Assembly (NCBI GenBank): GCA_030618475.1
Contig: JAUXDG010000027.1
Span: forward strand, 1 to 18,383
Reading direction: 5' to 3'
DNA length: 18,383 nucleotides
Origin: Gammaproteobacteria bacterium
GTDB lineage: Bacteria; Pseudomonadota; Gammaproteobacteria; DSM-19610
Within the stretch, counting starts at the first letter, position 1. Each line of letters opens with the position of its first letter. Position numbers and translations under genes: made by a program. Positions 14,141-18,383 of the stretch are shown in pieces. The notes below the pieces were generated by a model. That model was not told the DNA's origin. It ran no database searches and saw nothing but the letters and a program-made list of their open reading frames with translations.

Positions 14141-16142
14141 CTTCGTCTAAACCTGTCGCAGTTCCTGTGGCCTGGGCGGCCGGTGTGTGCTCAAACGGCG
14201 GCGGCAACTCCAGCCTTTCTTTCATATCCGACAGATGAGGTGCTCCCTTGCCTGACATCAAGGGCACTCCTTCCGTATCCTTCTCAAGCTGCAGGGCACG
14301 GATATAGTTGTATTTTTCGGCAGTGTAACGATCCGCCTTGGCGTTATCCCGCAAGATCACCGGGTGCAGAAAGACCATCAGATTTACTTTCTGGCGGTTG
14401 ACGCTCTTTGAACGGAACAATACGCCGAGGTAGGGAATGTCGCCCAACAGGGGCACCTTCTGTTCGCTCTCGCGTACCTGGTCTTCGATCAGGCCGCCCA
14501 GTACCACGACATGATTATCATCAACCAGTACATTGGTCTTGATGTTACGTTTGTTGGTAATGATATCGACCGCCTGAGCGTCATCGGAAATAGTCGACAC
14601 TTCCTGGGTAATTTCCATCATGATGGAATTACCTTCGTTGATTTGAGGTTTGACCTTGAGCGTGATACCCACGTCTTCACGCTGGACGGTCTGAAAAGGA
14701 TTGACCGATCCCTGGGCGGCGCCGGTACTGGTGAATGAACCCGTCACGAAGGGCACGTTCTGACCGACGATAATTTCGGCCTCCTCGTTGTCCAGGGTCA
14801 CCAGCGAGGGCGTGGACAGAATATTCACGTCAGAGTCGCCTGCCAGGGCATTGACCACAGCCGCAAAATTCAGGCCGTCACTGCCCAGCCTGCCCACGCC
14901 GAAAGACATACCGGGTGTTAATCCAACCAGCTCACCATCGAGTATCCCCTGTCCAATATCAACAAGATTGGTACCGGTGTTGGTGAAATTGGTTCCACCG
15001 AGCGGGGTGGTCGATCCGGAGAAATCAAATAGCGCCCACTGAACCCCGAGTTCACGCGCCCTGGCCTCACCGACTTCGGCGATGATGGCATCCACCAGCA
15101 CCTGGGCGCGGCGGATATCGAGCTGCCGGATGACACTTTCAAGCGAGCGCATCAAGGCCGGTGGTGCAGTGATCACCAGGGAATTGGTCGCTTCATCCGC
15201 CTGAATATCCAGCTGCTTGCCCCTGGCGGACGCCGACGCTGCGGGCTTGCCCTTGATCTCCTCGGCCTGGGATTCACCCACGCCGGTCAACACCTCGACC
15301 AGGTCTGCCGCCTTGGCGTATTTGAGGTAAATGACTTTGGTGTTACCCCCTCGCTCCAGCGGCGTATCCAGATGCGAAATAATGGCGCGCAGGCGCAATC
15401 GGCTGCTGCGGTCGCCACCCAACAGCACACTGTTGGTTCGCTCGTCAGCCACCAGCGTCTGGGCGCCGGCAGGCGTTCCTTTGCCTTTAGCCTGCTGACC
15501 CCGGCTGATGGCAGTGAGGATACGCACGACCTCCGCTGCCGATGCATACTCGAGACGGATCACTTCAATCTCACTGTCACTTACTTTGTCGATACGGCGA
15601 ATAATACTCACCAGGCGCGACACGTTTTCTGCGCGATCGGACATAATCAGGACATTGGTTGCCGGATAAGCCGCCAGGTGTCCCTGCTGGGGAACCAGTG
15701 GCCTGAGAATGGGGACCAGTTGTGCCGCCGCGACATTATCGACCTGCACCACCCGGGTCACCATTTCATCACCGCGCCCGGGCGCGTCATCACCGACGCT
15801 GGGAATAGCATCCTGCTTGGCGCTGACATCCGGGAGAATCTTGATCACCGATCCGCTTGGGACTGCGGCAAAACCGTGCACTTTCAAAATCGACAGAAAG
15901 ACCTGGTAAACCTCGTCACGGTCCATGGCTCGTGACGAAATCACCGTCACCTTGCCCTTTACCCGAGGATCGACAATAAAGTTTTTACCCGTCACTTCGG
16001 CAACGGTTCCGATCAGGGCATTGATATCCGCATCTTTTAAATTCAGGGTGATGGTTTGTGCCAACAGCGGGCCTACCCAGACCAGGCACAGCATGCATAA
16101 TCCGCGCAGCCAGTGCTTACGTTGATTGATCCGGGAATCCAC
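14133..16142 (-). CDS. gspD: Type II secretion outer-membrane secretin GspD
   Basis: GspD forms the multimeric outer-membrane channel. The 669-aa protein has a signal peptide (RKHWLRGLCMLCLVWVGPLLAQ, cleavage near residue 28), then the N0 domain starting ITLNLKDADINALIGTVAEVTGKNFIVDP. N1-N3 repeats follow, each ending in a NxLI/NSLVI-type strand (ATNVLIMSD, RTNSVLLGG, ATNSLVITA). The secretin core includes NVPFVTGSFTSTG, VQREDVGITLKVKPQI and HVVVLGGLIEDQVRESEQKVPLLGDIPYLGVLFRS. The C-terminal ~70 residues could bind a pilotin. The start is GTG at 16142, supported by a strong GGAGG five bases upstream; gspC ends 19 bases before. Confidence 0.98.
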   Translation of the reverse strand: MDSRINQRKHWLRGLCMLCLVWVGPLLAQTITLNLKDADINALIGTVAEVTGKNFIVDPRVKGKVTVISSRAMDRDEVYQVFLSILKVHGFAAVPSGSVIKILPDVSAKQDAIPSVGDDAPGRGDEMVTRVVQVDNVAAAQLVPILRPLVPQQGHLAAYPATNVLIMSDRAENVSRLVSIIRRIDKVSDSEIEVIRLEYASAAEVVRILTAISRGQQAKGKGTPAGAQTLVADERTNSVLLGGDRSSRLRLRAIISHLDTPLERGGNTKVIYLKYAKAADLVEVLTGVGESQAEEIKGKPAASASARGKQLDIQADEATNSLVITAPPALMRSLESVIRQLDIRRAQVLVDAIIAEVGEARARELGVQWALFDFSGSTTPLGGTNFTNTGTNLVDIGQGILDGELVGLTPGMSFGVGRLGSDGLNFAAVVNALAGDSDVNILSTPSLVTLDNEEAEIIVGQNVPFVTGSFTSTGAAQGSVNPFQTVQREDVGITLKVKPQINEGNSIMMEITQEVSTISDDAQAVDIITNKRNIKTNVLVDDNHVVVLGGLIEDQVRESEQKVPLLGDIPYLGVLFRSKSVNRQKVNLMVFLHPVILRDNAKADRYTAEKYNYIRALQLEKDTEGVPLMSGKGAPHLSDMKERLELPPPFEHTPAAQATGTATGLDEDD

Positions 16143-16161
16143 TTAAACCTCCACTCCTGTG

Positions 16162-17052
16162 TTACGGCAACGACAGACTCAGGGACGTTTCCTGCCCGCC
16201 CCTTAACAAGGTCACATCAACAGTATCACCGTTACCGAGCGCCCGCATGGCCTTCATACCACTGGACGGCGAATCAATTTGCACACCATTGATCGCTGTG
16301 ACGATATCACCGGACTGCAGGCCCAGTTCGTTAAAAGCTTCCGGCTGCCTGCCCGCCTTCAATTTGAAACCGACAAATTTGCCATTTTCACGGTGTGGCG
16401 CGGCTTGCACATAATTCATGAATGACGACGGATTCCGCTTGATTTCCTTCCTGTATTTCTGAAACGCCGCCGCCTTGCCGGGACTGCCGGCAGACCTTGC
16501 CGGCGTCGCACTTCGGTTGCCCGCGTCACCCGGACCAGAGAGCGCGCGTTGCTTTGGCAGACGCAAGGTTTCAAAGCGCCCGTTACGTTCGAGTATGATG
16601 CGGTCAGGATAGATCTCGGACAACTTGGCACCCCCCGGCAACGGGTCACCCACCGCATAATTCTCTTCCTTACCCTTGGGATCACCCACAATAGCACGCC
16701 CACCAGTGCTTTCTTCAGTCGCAAAGACACCACGCAGTATCAACTTGAGACGCGTATCCGGTGCCTCAAGCACCTGTTTCTTCTGTGATTTTTCTTCACC
16801 GACAACCCCGAACAGGTGCCAGTCGGCAATCTGCCGTTCGTCGATACGCGGCGGCTGCCGCTTGACTGCGGGTGCAGCCGTTACCGCCTGTTCTGTTTGC
16901 CCGGCCTCAGGGACCAGCAGCCAGGTCAGCTCCGCCGATAGCCACGCCAGCCAGATTATCAACAGCACATTAACCAGTTTGCTGAGCTGAGCAATCCGTT
17001 CCGGACGGAACCAGCCCTGTATTGCAGATTGTGAAATGGCAAGGCTAACCAT
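16162..17052 (-). CDS. gspC: Type II secretion inner-membrane coupling protein GspC
   Basis: GspC bridges the inner-membrane platform and the GspD secretin. The 296-aa protein has a short cytoplasmic N-terminus, one membrane span at about 25-47, a Pro-rich linker, and the homology region from about 75 to 168 (DWHLFGVVGE, then LKLILRGVFATEE, AIVGDPKGKEENYAVGD and RIILERNGRFETLRLP), which contacts GspD. A C-terminal PDZ domain (about 225-296) contains LQSGDIVTAINGVQID. It is first in the operon; the 113-base gap to rhlB should hold the promoter, but I cannot name one with confidence. Confidence 0.95.
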   Translation of the reverse strand: MVSLAISQSAIQGWFRPERIAQLSKLVNVLLIIWLAWLSAELTWLLVPEAGQTEQAVTAAPAVKRQPPRIDERQIADWHLFGVVGEEKSQKKQVLEAPDTRLKLILRGVFATEESTGGRAIVGDPKGKEENYAVGDPLPGGAKLSEIYPDRIILERNGRFETLRLPKQRALSGPGDAGNRSATPARSAGSPGKAAAFQKYRKEIKRNPSSFMNYVQAAPHRENGKFVGFKLKAGRQPEAFNELGLQSGDIVTAINGVQIDSPSSGMKAMRALGNGDTVDVTLLRGGQETSLSLSLP

Positions 17053-17137
17053 CGCTCTTTATGAATTCACCATATCCCTGAGTCAGTAACCGCGGCCGGC
17101 TGACAAAGAACTTAAATGCCCAACGCTAAGATCTTAT

Positions 17138-17159
17138 TTTATCAATTAGTTATGATAAA
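17138..17159. repeat. AT-only inverted repeat just after rhlB
   Basis: TTTATCA (17138-17144) and TGATAAA (17153-17159) are perfect reverse complements with an 8-base spacer, starting 6 bases after the rhlB stop on the minus strand. It is too AT-rich and lacks a U-run, so it is not a convincing terminator. It could be an operator in the gspC upstream region. Confidence 0.3.
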
Positions 17160-17165
17160 TCATCC

Positions 17166-18383
17166 TCAAGAGGCCGATTTTCGCCGCCTGGCGCCATTCC
17201 GGGGACCTCCACGCCCTCCATGACGTTGTTTTTTAGATAATTTATTCCTGGGCCTTGGCACCGGCGGCGCTGGCTCGATCATCATATCGGCGTCGATATG
17301 CTGCACTGGAATGGCTTCACCGATAAAAGCCTCAATATCGGGCAAAGAATACACAAAGCGCTCACAGGCAAAACTTATCGCATCACCGTCTGCACCCAGG
17401 CGCGCGGTACGTCCGATACGGTGCACGTAATCCTCAGCATCCTGGGGAAGGTCGTAGTTGAACACGTGGCTGACATCAGGAATATGCAGACCGCGCGCGG
17501 CCACATCGGTCGCCACCAGAATATCCAGTTCTCCATCCTGAAACTGTTTCAACAATGATTGACGTTTTTTCTGCGGTACATCACCCGACAGTATCGCCGA
17601 CTTATGTCCGTTGCCTTCCAGGTAAGCCCACACCTTCTCGGAGTCCCGCTTGGTATTGACGAACACAATACTGCGGTGTGCATCCATGCGGCCCATCAAA
17701 CCCAGTAACAGAGGAATCTTGTCCTCGTTGGAGGTGTGATACAGCACCTGTCGCACGTGCTGGGCTGTGATCTGTTCAGATTCAACCTGTACCAGCTGTG
17801 GGCTGTTCATATGTTCATAGGCCAGTTCGTTGACCCGTAACGACAGGGTGGCTGAAAACAGCAGCCCCAGACGCTGTTCTGGCGGTGGACAACGGCGTAA
17901 CAGAAAGCGCACATCTTTAATGAAGCCCAGATCGAACATCCTGTCTGCCTCATCGAGCACCACTACCTGTGCCTGACGCAAATCAAACACGTGTTGCTTG
18001 AAGTAATCGATAATGCGTCCGGGCGTACCGATCAGCACATCAACACCTTTGGCCAGCTGTTTACGCTGGCCGTCGTAATTGGTACCTCCATAGGCCAAGC
18101 CAAGCTGCAAGCCGGTATATTGTCCGAGTTTTACAGCATCCCGGTGAATCTGTATCGCCAGCTCACGGGTTGGCGCAAGTATCAGCGCCCTCACCTGTTG
18201 GGGCTTACGCTGCTCATCGGCGGCATGACGCAGCAGATAATTAAAGGTCGCAATCAGAAAAGCGGCGGTTTTACCTGTGCCCGTCTGTGCCTGACCTGCT
18301 ACATCCTGTCCCTTCAAGGTTAGCGGTAAAGTCTCTTCCTGTATTGGCGTGCAAGCTAAAAACCCTGCCTCTTCAATACCTTG
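17166..18383 (-). CDS. rhlB: ATP-dependent RNA helicase RhlB, N-terminus cut by window edge
   Basis: RhlB is a DEAD-box helicase that, in Enterobacteria, works in the RNA degradosome with RNase E. About 405 residues are visible (E. coli RhlB has 421), and the frame stays open to the window edge. Motifs in order: Q motif GFLACTPIQEETLPL, Walker A AGQAQTGTGKT, Ia PTRELA, GG, TPGRIID, DEAD in VVLDEADRMFDLGF, SAT in LLFSATLS, IV VFVNTK, V VATDVAARGLHIPD, and VI HRIGRTARLG. The GLAYGGTNYD and CERFVYSLPDIEAFIGEAIPV segments are RhlB-specific. The C-terminus is a basic, Gly/Arg-rich RNA-binding tail (QRHGGRGGPRNGARRRKS). The start codon lies outside the window; an internal TTG at 18317 would lose the Q motif and is not the real start. 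Confidence 0.96.
   Translation of the reverse strand, partial: QGIEEAGFLACTPIQEETLPLTLKGQDVAGQAQTGTGKTAAFLIATFNYLLRHAADEQRKPQQVRALILAPTRELAIQIHRDAVKLGQYTGLQLGLAYGGTNYDGQRKQLAKGVDVLIGTPGRIIDYFKQHVFDLRQAQVVVLDEADRMFDLGFIKDVRFLLRRCPPPEQRLGLLFSATLSLRVNELAYEHMNSPQLVQVESEQITAQHVRQVLYHTSNEDKIPLLLGLMGRMDAHRSIVFVNTKRDSEKVWAYLEGNGHKSAILSGDVPQKKRQSLLKQFQDGELDILVATDVAARGLHIPDVSHVFNYDLPQDAEDYVHRIGRTARLGADGDAISFACERFVYSLPDIEAFIGEAIPVQHIDADMMIEPAPPVPRPRNKLSKKQRHGGRGGPRNGARRRKSAS

Overview
The window looks like chromosomal DNA of a Gammaproteobacterium. The gene families (LipA/LipB with YbeD, YcgL, RhlB, MlaC, GspC-F, DnaE2) and a LexA box of the E. coli/gammaproteobacterial type all point that way. I cannot place it closer by reading alone; a free-living marine or sulfur-oxidiser-like lineage is only a guess. 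There are no tRNA or rRNA genes, no CRISPR array and no intact transposase. Almost all of the sequence is coding.

Layout, left to right. (1) 1-1769, minus: the N-terminal part of a PreP-like M16C zinc peptidase, cut by the window edge. (2) 1982-3967, plus: exonuclease III (xthA), an orphan MlaC-type periplasmic lipid carrier, and an unrecognised 96-aa protein. (3) 7224 down to 3919, minus: a lipoylation cluster ybeD-lipB-lipA, with a GT-B glycosyltransferase-like gene and ycgL joined downstream. (4) 7225-7661: a 437-base stretch without a convincing gene. It holds a 176-bp palindromic element with perfect 32-bp inverted ends, three tandem small hairpins in its interior, and a second inverted repeat that encloses its right arm. 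(5) 8087 down to 7662, minus: a small STAS/SEC14 (SpoIIAA-like) protein. It is divergent from the SOS polymerase gene dnaE2 (8244-11366, plus). The region between them carries a near-consensus LexA box and a separate 10-12-10 inverted repeat over the -35 element of the small gene. (6) 17052 down to 11371, minus: a type II secretion operon in the order gspC-gspD-gspE-gspF, ending 4 bases from the convergent dnaE2 stop. (7) 18383 down to 17166, minus: rhlB, an RNA helicase lacking only its first residues because of the window edge.

How the genes work together. LipB transfers octanoyl groups from ACP to lipoyl domains and LipA inserts the sulfur atoms; YbeD is their usual small neighbour. GspC-F supply the inner-membrane coupling protein, the outer-membrane secretin, the ATPase and the platform protein of a type II secretion system. 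Its pseudopilin and remaining genes must lie elsewhere. DnaE2 is a damage-induced translesion polymerase that normally works with ImuA/ImuB, and neither is present here. The parts most worth a second look are the nested palindromes at 7380-7604 and the doubly marked control region at 8136-8231.
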